From assembly GCA_900552075.1 (NCBI GenBank), contig URYL01000007.1, positions 1-64,000 of the forward strand: a stretch of DNA of 64,000 bases. Direction: 5' to 3'. Positions 1 through 6,982 of this stretch are shown one piece after another. Under the pieces are notes generated by a model. That model did no database searches. It was not told the DNA's origin and saw only the letters and a list, made by a program, of their open reading frames with translations. The DNA is from an uncultured Bacteroides sp. GTDB taxonomy: Bacteria > Bacteroidota > Bacteroidia > Bacteroidales > Bacteroidaceae. The position numbers and the translations under genes were made by a program. Numbering within the stretch: the stretch's first letter is position 1; the number at the start of each line of letters is the position of its first letter.

Positions 1-695
1 GACATACCAGTCAGTTTACCGTTCAAAGCCGGGATAACTTTACCTACAGCCTTAGCAGCACCTGTTGAAGACGGGATGATGTTACCAGAAGCAGCACGAC
101 CACCTCTCCAGTCTTTCATAGAAGGACCGTCAACAGTTTTTTGAGTAGCAGTAGTAGAGTGAACTGTAGTCATCAAACCATCAGTGATACCCCATTTGTC
201 GTTCAAAACCTTAGCAATCGGAGCCAAGCAGTTAGTAGTACAAGAAGCGTTAGAAACGAACTGAGTACCCTTAACATAAGTTTTTTCGTTAACACCGCAA
301 ACGAACATCGGAGTGTCATCCTTAGAAGGAGCTGACATTACAACATATTTAGCACCTGCCTGAATGTGAGCCTGAGCTTTTTCTTTAGTCAGGAACAAAC
401 CAGTTGATTCAACTACGTATTCAGCACCAACTGCATCCCATTTCAAATCAGCAGGATTCTTTTCAGCAGTTACACGGATTTCTTTACCGTTAACGATCAG
501 TTTGCTGTTTTCAACGTCTGCTTCGATAGTACCGTTGAATTTACCGTGCATAGTATCATATTTCAACATGTATGCCAAGTAATCAACCGGACACAAGTCG
601 TTAATACCTACGATCTGAATATCGTTTCTGTTCTGAGCTGCACGGAATACGAAACGGCCGATACGACCGAAACCGTTAATACCTACTTTAATCAT
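1..695 (-). CDS. gap: Glyceraldehyde-3-phosphate dehydrogenase, 3' end cut by the window edge
   Basis: Cytosolic glycolytic enzyme that oxidises glyceraldehyde 3-phosphate to 1,3-bisphosphoglycerate with NAD. The reading frame is open from the start at 695 to the window edge, about 231 codons. It begins MIKVGINGFGRIGRFVFRAA, the Rossmann NAD-binding signature, and carries the catalytic motif SNASCTTNCLAP (Cys nucleophile) followed by the TTVHSTTATQ and GRAASGNIIPSSTG segments. The C-terminal third lies outside the window. A -7 promoter motif (TATTTTTG, complement of 800-807) lies about 105 bases upstream, leaving a leader of roughly 100 bases without visible structure. Identification is certain; only completeness is unknown. 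Confidence 0.97.
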   Translation of the reverse strand, partial: MIKVGINGFGRIGRFVFRAAQNRNDIQIVGINDLCPVDYLAYMLKYDTMHGKFNGTIEADVENSKLIVNGKEIRVTAEKNPADLKWDAVGAEYVVESTGLFLTKEKAQAHIQAGAKYVVMSAPSKDDTPMFVCGVNEKTYVKGTQFVSNASCTTNCLAPIAKVLNDKWGITDGLMTTVHSTTATQKTVDGPSMKDWRGGRAASGNIIPSSTGAAKAVGKVIPALNGKLTGM

Positions 696-937
696 TTTGT
701 TTAAAATTTAAAGGTTTTATAATTACTTTATAAACACTCACTCTTTCTGTAACCAAAGAGAAGTATTAAAATGTCATCCCTTTCTCCCTGATTGCGTTGC
801 AAAAATAAGTATTTCTTTTGAAAGTCAATCAAGAAATAGGAGAAAATTTAATCAAAAACAATCAGCTTTTACACCTTATTTATATATAAGGCCTTTTTTT
901 ATTTCATTTTTACTTCCCAAAAACGTAATTTGCAATC

Positions 938-1891
938 TCAATATACCAAATTGACATTGTCAATCCACAGCTTGTTTCCAGGAGAACCAACAAATGCCCC
1001 TCCCATACTGGATGTAAACTGAAGAATCAAATGAGTGGGATGCTCGTTTTCTCCGGCCCAACCTACTTCCTTAATCAGTTTGCTCTCTCCTTTACTATTT
1101 CGAGCATAATATCCACCTGTACCCAGTTGCATCAAATCTGCCACATAACGTTTGTCATGCGTAATATCCCCATACATGATTTCATACGTAGCCCCATTGT
1201 GCCATCCCTGCGTCTTGCTATATTTCACAGCTACCGTACCTACTCGTTTCGCGATGATATTTCCTTCCGCATCTTCCGTACGTTTCTGCAACAAACACAC
1301 CATGATAGCACAGTCTTGCCCCGGAACTGTAGACTTTTTGCTGAATCCAGTCTGACGAATACGATTCTGTTCTCCCGACATCTGAACCTTATAATCATAA
1401 CGAATGGCCTTAGGACGCGAAGTAAAAGGCAACCCGGAATTCAACGCCTTTTCCCCATCTTTAGTTCCAGTTATCGGCTCTTTCATATCCCCAAGGAACA
1501 TCGAGCCAGAAGCCAAGACCGTAATATTGACCAAACCAAGCACCTTTACACTTTCCACATGCGTTTCCAAACGGGCACAATAGCCACTTCCCCGTTTTTC
1601 AGGATATACACTGGTATTCGTTTTCACAATACCCATCACCTTCGCCATTACGTTGGAATTGCCCCAAGGAGACCCACCCTGATTCACATAAGCTACATTC
1701 CCATCAATTTCTTTTGTCGGTCCAAGCTCATACAACAGTTTTGTCTTTCCTCCAATGATTCCTGATTCATGAATCTTACGGGTTACCCATTGGTCCATAT
1801 CACCATACTTAATGGGAACAACCTTTTCCTGTGCTTGTATAGCCAAAGGCATACCAAGCAATACTATACCTATAATCCTATTCAATTTCAT
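938..1891 (-). CDS. Secreted PCMD-domain protein (putative carbohydrate metabolism domain)
   Basis: A 317-residue secreted protein with a signal peptide ending near IQAQ (residues 18-21). The rest fits the PCMD fold (putative carbohydrate metabolism domain) known from Bacteroidetes surface and periplasmic proteins: a jelly-roll-like body with the typical ending in which GSPGNKLWIDNVNLVY supplies the last strand. The domain is often linked to glycan binding, but no catalytic residues can be named here. A TATATTTG motif (complement of 1915-1922) lies 24 bases upstream of the start and is probably the promoter. The gene is monocistronic: the SPOR gene upstream has its own terminator. Family call is good, function unknown. 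Confidence 0.75.
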   Translation of the reverse strand: MKLNRIIGIVLLGMPLAIQAQEKVVPIKYGDMDQWVTRKIHESGIIGGKTKLLYELGPTKEIDGNVAYVNQGGSPWGNSNVMAKVMGIVKTNTSVYPEKRGSGYCARLETHVESVKVLGLVNITVLASGSMFLGDMKEPITGTKDGEKALNSGLPFTSRPKAIRYDYKVQMSGEQNRIRQTGFSKKSTVPGQDCAIMVCLLQKRTEDAEGNIIAKRVGTVAVKYSKTQGWHNGATYEIMYGDITHDKRYVADLMQLGTGGYYARNSKGESKLIKEVGWAGENEHPTHLILQFTSSMGGAFVGSPGNKLWIDNVNLVY

Positions 1892-1924
1892 ACATAGTCT
1901 AAGTTTTCCGGCGGCAAATATAAT

Positions 1925-1956
1925 AAAAAAAGCGACTGTTTTTCATGCAGTCGCTT
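1925..1956 (-). terminator. Terminator of the SPOR lipoprotein gene
   Basis: A 9-bp perfect stem (1930-1938 with 1948-1956) and 9-base loop is followed on the minus strand by a run of T, the form of an intrinsic terminator. It separates the SPOR gene from the PCMD gene. Confidence 0.8.
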
Positions 1957-2000
1957 CTAATCCTGATATATAGGATACTAAATCTTATCTATATCACATT

Positions 2001-2495
2001 TTAATAAACCCGATACAACAGCCAAGAGCCCTGAAAATCTTCACGATTAGGATATTTGGCCTTAAACGCGTCTCTTGCCCGGGCAGCTTCGTCTCTCGTA
2101 TCAAATGACTCCACTACCACGCGATACATGTTACGTTCTGCGTTATACACCACTTTGGCATTATAACCGTCTCTGTCAAGCATGGACTTCAGACCATCTG
2201 CATTCGCCTTCACACCAAAACTACCGCAAACCACACTGTAAGCTTTCAGTCCGTCACCAGAAACAAGTTCCACTTTTTCCTCACGTACAGGAGCCGTAGA
2301 AACGACAGGTGCAGGTGCCGGAGCGACCTCTACTGCAGGAGCCTCTGCCGGTGCTTCTGTAGCAGCCGATGCTTCAGCCAGTTCTTGCTGTTTAGCCTTT
2401 TCATAAGCTTTCTTGTAAGCACTTTCACTTGATTTACAAGAAGAGAACGCCAATGCAGTACACAATGCCATTCCCATTACAACTACTTTCTTCAT
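2001..2495 (-). CDS. SPOR-domain lipoprotein
   Basis: A 164-residue lipoprotein with lipobox LAFSSC near residues 15-20. A short Lys/Ala-rich helix and an Ala/Pro/Glu-rich linker (about residues 40-75) lead to a SPOR domain (about 83-160: AYSVVCGSFG, then VVVESFDTRDEAARARD). SPOR domains bind denuded glycan strands at division sites and other peptidoglycan, so a periplasmic role in envelope or septum maintenance is likely. The residues after Cys do not look like a Bacteroidetes surface-export signal, so it is probably periplasm-facing. A -7 motif TACCTTTG (complement of 2538-2545) lies about 45 bases upstream. Monocistronic, with its own terminator. Confidence 0.85.
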   Translation of the reverse strand: MKKVVVMGMALCTALAFSSCKSSESAYKKAYEKAKQQELAEASAATEAPAEAPAVEVAPAPAPVVSTAPVREEKVELVSGDGLKAYSVVCGSFGVKANADGLKSMLDRDGYNAKVVYNAERNMYRVVVESFDTRDEAARARDAFKAKYPNREDFQGSWLLYRVY

Positions 2496-2687
2496 GTTAT
2501 CTATAAAAAATTAGATGAATATTCAGTTTAACCGTTGCAAAGGTAACAATATAAAATCTGCCTGACTATTAAAATCAGTTAATTATATTCTTCGTTCCAC
2601 ATAGATATGCATTTTTCAATAAAAAAAGAACAACATATCAGGATTATTATTAGATTTGTAAAGTAATAACTTTTAAAAAATAGATTT

Positions 2688-2891
2688 ATGAAAGCATTAA
2701 GTATCGTAGCAGCATTCTTAGGTGGTGTAACATTAGGAGCTGCAGCAGGCATTTTGTTTGCTCCGGAAAAAGGAGAAGAAACCCGTAGAAAAATTGCAGA
2801 AGTTCTCCGCAAGAAAGGTATTCGACTGAACCGTGCAGAAATGGAAGATTTGGTTGACCAAATAGCAGCAGAAGTAAAAGACGCTGAATAA
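2688..2891 (+). CDS. YtxH-family small membrane protein
   Basis: A 67-residue protein with an N-terminal glycine/alanine-rich hydrophobic segment (residues 4-26, with GAAAGILFAPEKGEETR) and a basic, then acidic amphipathic tail. FAPxxGxExR directly after the membrane helix is the hallmark of YtxH-type proteins, which are often induced by general stress. A -7 motif TAGATTTG at 2651-2658 lies 29 bases upstream. It is first in a run of three small genes (YtxH, holin-like, unknown) and the tricorn-like protease, but a hairpin at 2907-2943 separates it from the second gene, so it may be transcribed in excess. The exact role is unknown. Confidence 0.8.
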   Translation: MKALSIVAAFLGGVTLGAAAGILFAPEKGEETRRKIAEVLRKKGIRLNRAEMEDLVDQIAAEVKDAE

Positions 2892-2904
2892 ATTTGTCGT
2901 ACGT

Positions 2905-2951
2905 ATATAAAGCAGGCTTTTTCCAAGGAAAAGTCTGCTTTATATTTTTTC
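2905..2951 (+). terminator. Hairpin between YtxH gene and the next gene (terminator or attenuator)
   Basis: A 9-bp stem (2907-2915 with 2935-2943) is extended by a G-T and several A-T pairs and followed by ATATTTTTT. It lies between co-directional genes 78 bases apart, so it could end most transcripts and let some read through. Confidence 0.7.
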
Positions 2952-2969
2952 ATCTTAGAATAACTGCCT

Positions 2970-3338
2970 ATGTTTGCAAACGATAGAAGCATCGACAACC
3001 TGGAAGCCCTTTTCAAGGAAGTCAAAAAATACATAGAACTCCAAGGACAGTATATTAAGCTCGATTTAGTGGAAAAACTAACCGTCCTCCTATCCACTCT
3101 CATACTCATACTCATACTCATTATCCTCAGCATGATGGCGCTATTCTATTTTTCATTCATGCTGGTTTATGCCTTGGCTCCACTTGTAGGAAGCCTCATC
3201 GGTGGATATGCCATCATCGGGGGTGTCGTCCTCCTTTTGGCGGTTCTCATCTACCGCATGCGAAAACAATGGATATTCCAACCGATGGTACATTTTCTGG
3301 CCCGACTGTTTCTGGATGAATCTACCCCTAAAAAATAA
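2970..3338 (+). CDS. Phage-holin-like membrane protein (holin superfamily III type)
   Basis: A 122-residue inner-membrane protein. It has a soluble amphipathic N-terminus (residues 1-35, SIDNLEALFKEVKKYIELQG) and two strongly hydrophobic helices (about 40-67 and 71-95) around a short glycine-rich turn, then a basic tail. This matches the small 'phage holin family' proteins widespread in Bacteroidetes and Actinobacteria, which are chromosomal and usually next to YtxH genes, as here. No lysis role is implied. The next gene follows after 6 bases, so the two are co-transcribed and probably act together in the envelope. Confidence 0.7.
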   Translation: MFANDRSIDNLEALFKEVKKYIELQGQYIKLDLVEKLTVLLSTLILILILIILSMMALFYFSFMLVYALAPLVGSLIGGYAIIGGVVLLLAVLIYRMRKQWIFQPMVHFLARLFLDESTPKK

Positions 3339-3344
3339 GACAAA

Positions 3345-3605
3345 ATGGACGAAACAAAAACCCCAATCAACTATAGCGTGGAAATCATTTCCCAACTGAG
3401 AGCCCAAAAGAAGCAAGAGCTCAGAGACTCAAAGGAACGCATACAGCGCCTGACTGAAGATTTATTCGCTCCGCAACAAAGCAAAAATAAAATGGAGAAT
3501 ATCATGCAGCATGTCAATGCAGGAATCGCCGCTTACGACGGACTCCGGACAGGCCTCATGATATTCCAACGTATTCACCGTTTTTTTAACCGAAAGAAAA
3601 GATAA
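3345..3605 (+). CDS. Small hypothetical protein of the YtxH/holin-like operon
   Basis: An 86-residue, highly charged soluble protein. Residues 15-55 are rich in Lys, Arg, Gln and Glu and likely form a helix or short coiled coil. The C-terminal half has a weak hydrophobic stretch (AAYDGLRTGLMIFQRIHRFF) and ends in basic residues. No family recognised. It begins 6 bases after the holin-like gene and ends 8 bases before the tricorn-like protease, so it is part of the same transcript. A peripheral partner of the holin-like protein is plausible but unproven. Confidence 0.65.
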   Translation: MDETKTPINYSVEIISQLRAQKKQELRDSKERIQRLTEDLFAPQQSKNKMENIMQHVNAGIAAYDGLRTGLMIFQRIHRFFNRKKR

Positions 3606-3613
3606 AATCACAG

Positions 3614-6600
3614 ATGAGAATTCCATTACTTATTGCTGCGCTTGCCACATGCAGTGTGGCCGGAGCGGCAGAAAATCCGTTATGGATGCGCTATTGCTCC
3701 ATCTCCCCCGATGGTAGTACCATTGCATTCTGTTATAAAGGAGACATTTATACCGTGGCTTCCACAGGTGGGGAAGCCAAACAGTTGACCACCAACCAGG
3801 CCTTTGATACCCATCCCATCTGGAGTCCGGATGGAAAACAGATAGCTTTTGCCTCTTCCCGCCAAGGCAGTCTGGACATCTACCTTGTATCCAAAGACGG
3901 TGGAGCGCCCAGAAGACTTACCACCCATTCCGGAAATGAATTACCTGTGACTTTCACTGACGAGGAACATCTTTTGTTCAGGGCGAGTGTTATGCCGGAT
4001 GCAACAGACCTTTCCTTCCCCAGTTCCCAGTTTCCACAAGTGTATGAAGTCAGTACTCAAGGAGGACGCCCTATCTTGTATTCGTCTTTCCCCATGGAGG
4101 ACATCAGCGTAGGTAAAGACAGAACAACCCTGCTCTATCACGACCAGAAGGGATATGAAGACCCTTGGCGCAAGCATCATACATCTTCTATTACGCGTGA
4201 TATCTGGCTCAGCAAGGAAGACGGCAACCACCAGCGCACTTATCAGAAACTGACGTCCTTCAACGGAGAAGACCGCAGTCCGATATGGAGTGCCGACAAC
4301 CAGTCATTCTACTACTTAAGCGAAAAAGGCGGTTCTTTCAACGTATTCAAACGAAACTTGAATGGAAGCAACGAGATTCAGCTGACCCAACACACCAAAC
4401 ATCCGGTCCGTTTCCTGTCTGCTTCACAAGATGGCCTTTTATGCTACGGCTACGACGGTGAAATCTATACCGTAAAAGAAGGACAATCTCCACAAAAGGT
4501 CAATATCCGTATTGTGACAGACCAAACAGAAACAGAACTGGCACATCAGATAAGAACCTCCGGAGCAACGGAAATTGCCGTTTCTCCCAATGGGAAAGAA
4601 GTGGCTTTCGTACTCCATGGAGATGTATTCGTCACTTCTACCGACTACAAAACCACCAAGCAAATCACAGATACCCCCGAACAGGAACGCAGTATAGACT
4701 TTTCTCCGGACGGACGAAGCATCGTATATGCTTCCGAACGAAATGGTATCTGGCAAATCTATCAGTCTAGCCTTACCGAAAAGGAGGAAAAGTTATTCAC
4801 TTATGCAACCGGTATCAAGGAAGAACAGCTTACGCAGACACAAGTCACCTCTTTCCAACCTCAATACAGCCCGGACGGGAAGAAAGTGGCCTTCCTTGAA
4901 AACCGCACGACTTTGCGTATACTCAACCTGAAAGACAAGTCCGTATGTACCGCCATGGACGGAAAATATGAGTATTCCTACAGCGACGGAGACCAGTGGT
5001 TCCAATGGAGTCCCGACAGCCGCTGGCTGCTTTGCGGCTATATCGGTACAGGCGGATGGAACAACAGCGACGTGGCATTGGTCAATGCTTCCGGCAACGG
5101 CGAAATCCATAACCTGACAGAAAGCGGATACAATGATTCCAACGCGAAATGGGTGCTGGATGGAAAGGCCATGATTTGGGAAAGTGACCGGGCCGGCTAC
5201 AGAAGCCACGGAAGCTGGGGTGCCGAAAGTGATGTCTACATCATGTTCTTCGATTTGGATGCCTACGAGCGCTTCCGGCTAAGCAAGGAAGAACTGGCAC
5301 TCGTGGAAGAAAAAGAGAAAAAGGAGGAAGATAAGGACAAGCAGGACGACAAGAAAAAAGACAAAAAGAAAAACAAAGAAAAATCGGAAGAAGAGGAAGT
5401 TACCCCTCTCACTTTTGACTTGGGAAATTGCCGTGACCGCATAATCCGACTGACAAGCAATTCTTCTTTCTTGGGTGATGCCGTACTTTCTCCCAAAGGT
5501 GACAAACTGTATTACCAGGCTTCCTTTGAAGATGGAGCCGACTTATGGGTACACGACTTGAAGGAACAGAAGACCGAACGTTTGCTCAAGGACATCGGAT
5601 ATGGTTCTTTGATTTACAACAAAGAAAACAAACAACTGTTCTTGTGCAGCAACGGAGCCATCAAGAAGATAGACACCGAAAAGAACAACATCCAGAATGT
5701 TGATTTTGAAGCCATATTCAACTATCGTCCTTACAAGGAACGGGAATATATTTTCAATCACGTATGGCAGCAAGTGCTCGACAAGTTCTATGTCCCCGAC
5801 CTGCATGGAACCGACTGGAAATTCTACCGTGAAAGCTATGCCCGCTTCCTACCATACATCAACAACAACTATGATTTCCAGGAAATGCTAAGCGAACTGC
5901 TGGGCGAATTGAACGGTTCCCATACCGGCGCCCGCTATTATGCTCCTGGAGCTACCCTCTCCACTGCCTGTCTGGGGGCTTTCTTCGACAACACATACGA
6001 CGGTGACGGTTTGAAAATACAGGAAATCATCGCCAAAGGTCCGTTTGCCGTCAAGAAAACCGAGGTCACTCCGGGTTGCATCATTGAAAAAATCGACGGA
6101 CAGGCCATACTGAAAGGTACTGACTATTTCCCGATGCTGGAAGGAAAAGCCGGAAAGAATGTACAACTCAGCATCTACAACCCAACCAACGGCAAGCGCT
6201 TCCAGGTAAGCATCAAACCCATCAACATGGGGGCACAGAACGAGCTTCTTTACAAGCGCTGGGTGAAACGGAATGAGCAGATGGTGGAAAAACTTTCCGG
6301 AGGACGTATTGCGTATGTACACGTGAAAGGCATGGACAGTCCAAGCTTCCGCACCGTATATAGCGAATTGCTGAGTGACCGGAACCGTAACAAGGAAGCC
6401 GTCATCGTGGATACCCGACACAACGGTGGAGGATGGCTTCACGACGACCTGGCCACTTTGCTGAGCGGCAAAGAATACCAGCGCTTCGTGCCACGTGGAC
6501 AATACATCGGCAGTGATCCGTTCAACAAATGGCTGAAACCTTCCTGCGTCATGGTCTGCGAAGATAACTATAGTAACGCACATGGTTTCCCCTGGGTATA

Positions 6601-6877
6601 CAAAGAACTGAAAATCGGCAAACTGATTGGTGCTCCTGTGCCCGGCACGATGACCGCCGTTTGGTGGGAACGCCAGATAGACCCAACTATCGTGTTCGGT
6701 ATCCCACAGGTAGGCTGTATGGATATGCGTGGCCAGTACATGGAAAACCATCTGCTGGAACCCGACATCACCGTATACAACACGCCTGAAAAATCGTTGA
6801 ACGGCGAAGATGAACAATTGGAGGCAGCCGTAAAAGAAATGCTCAAAGAGGCCGATGCCGTAAAGAATAAAAAATAA
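3614..6877 (+). CDS. Tricorn-like S41 family serine protease
   Basis: A 1087-residue exported protease with a signal peptide (residues 1-19). The N-terminal half is a WD40/PD40 beta-propeller region with repeated SPDGxxIAF-type blades (residues 25-540). A very charged Lys/Glu/Asp linker follows (about 565-597). The C-terminal half holds the tricorn core, a PDZ-like domain and the S41 catalytic domain. The probable catalytic His follows Ser in NGSHTG (His about 770) and the nucleophile Ser is in DNYSNAHGF (about 987). Length and order match tricorn proteases, which trim peptides. In this phylum such proteins are periplasmic. It closes the small membrane-protein operon after an 8-base gap and is followed by a strong terminator. 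Confidence 0.9.
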   Translation: MRIPLLIAALATCSVAGAAENPLWMRYCSISPDGSTIAFCYKGDIYTVASTGGEAKQLTTNQAFDTHPIWSPDGKQIAFASSRQGSLDIYLVSKDGGAPRRLTTHSGNELPVTFTDEEHLLFRASVMPDATDLSFPSSQFPQVYEVSTQGGRPILYSSFPMEDISVGKDRTTLLYHDQKGYEDPWRKHHTSSITRDIWLSKEDGNHQRTYQKLTSFNGEDRSPIWSADNQSFYYLSEKGGSFNVFKRNLNGSNEIQLTQHTKHPVRFLSASQDGLLCYGYDGEIYTVKEGQSPQKVNIRIVTDQTETELAHQIRTSGATEIAVSPNGKEVAFVLHGDVFVTSTDYKTTKQITDTPEQERSIDFSPDGRSIVYASERNGIWQIYQSSLTEKEEKLFTYATGIKEEQLTQTQVTSFQPQYSPDGKKVAFLENRTTLRILNLKDKSVCTAMDGKYEYSYSDGDQWFQWSPDSRWLLCGYIGTGGWNNSDVALVNASGNGEIHNLTESGYNDSNAKWVLDGKAMIWESDRAGYRSHGSWGAESDVYIMFFDLDAYERFRLSKEELALVEEKEKKEEDKDKQDDKKKDKKKNKEKSEEEEVTPLTFDLGNCRDRIIRLTSNSSFLGDAVLSPKGDKLYYQASFEDGADLWVHDLKEQKTERLLKDIGYGSLIYNKENKQLFLCSNGAIKKIDTEKNNIQNVDFEAIFNYRPYKEREYIFNHVWQQVLDKFYVPDLHGTDWKFYRESYARFLPYINNNYDFQEMLSELLGELNGSHTGARYYAPGATLSTACLGAFFDNTYDGDGLKIQEIIAKGPFAVKKTEVTPGCIIEKIDGQAILKGTDYFPMLEGKAGKNVQLSIYNPTNGKRFQVSIKPINMGAQNELLYKRWVKRNEQMVEKLSGGRIAYVHVKGMDSPSFRTVYSELLSDRNRNKEAVIVDTRHNGGGWLHDDLATLLSGKEYQRFVPRGQYIGSDPFNKWLKPSCVMVCEDNYSNAHGFPWVYKELKIGKLIGAPVPGTMTAVWWERQIDPTIVFGIPQVGCMDMRGQYMENHLLEPDITVYNTPEKSLNGEDEQLEAAVKEMLKEADAVKNKK

Positions 6878-6899
6878 AAGGACAACCCTCTAAAAATCA

Positions 6900-6942
6900 G
6901 GCGGGGAAAGATGGAAAAACAATCCTCTTTCCCCGCCCTTTT
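6900..6942 (+). terminator. Terminator after the tricorn-like protease
   Basis: A 12-bp GC-rich stem (6900-6911 with 6926-6937) with a 14-base loop, then CTTTTAATT. It lies between two convergent genes. Confidence 0.85.
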
Positions 6943-6982
6943 AATTATGTAGTCAGGTCATCGACGTATATTTCAATGAGAA

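Noticed and set aside
873..898. Hairpin with T run between gap and the PCMD gene
   Set aside because: A 6-bp AT-rich stem with T7 is oriented for the plus strand, where no gene ends; on the minus strand it lacks a T run. Too weak to call as a terminator.
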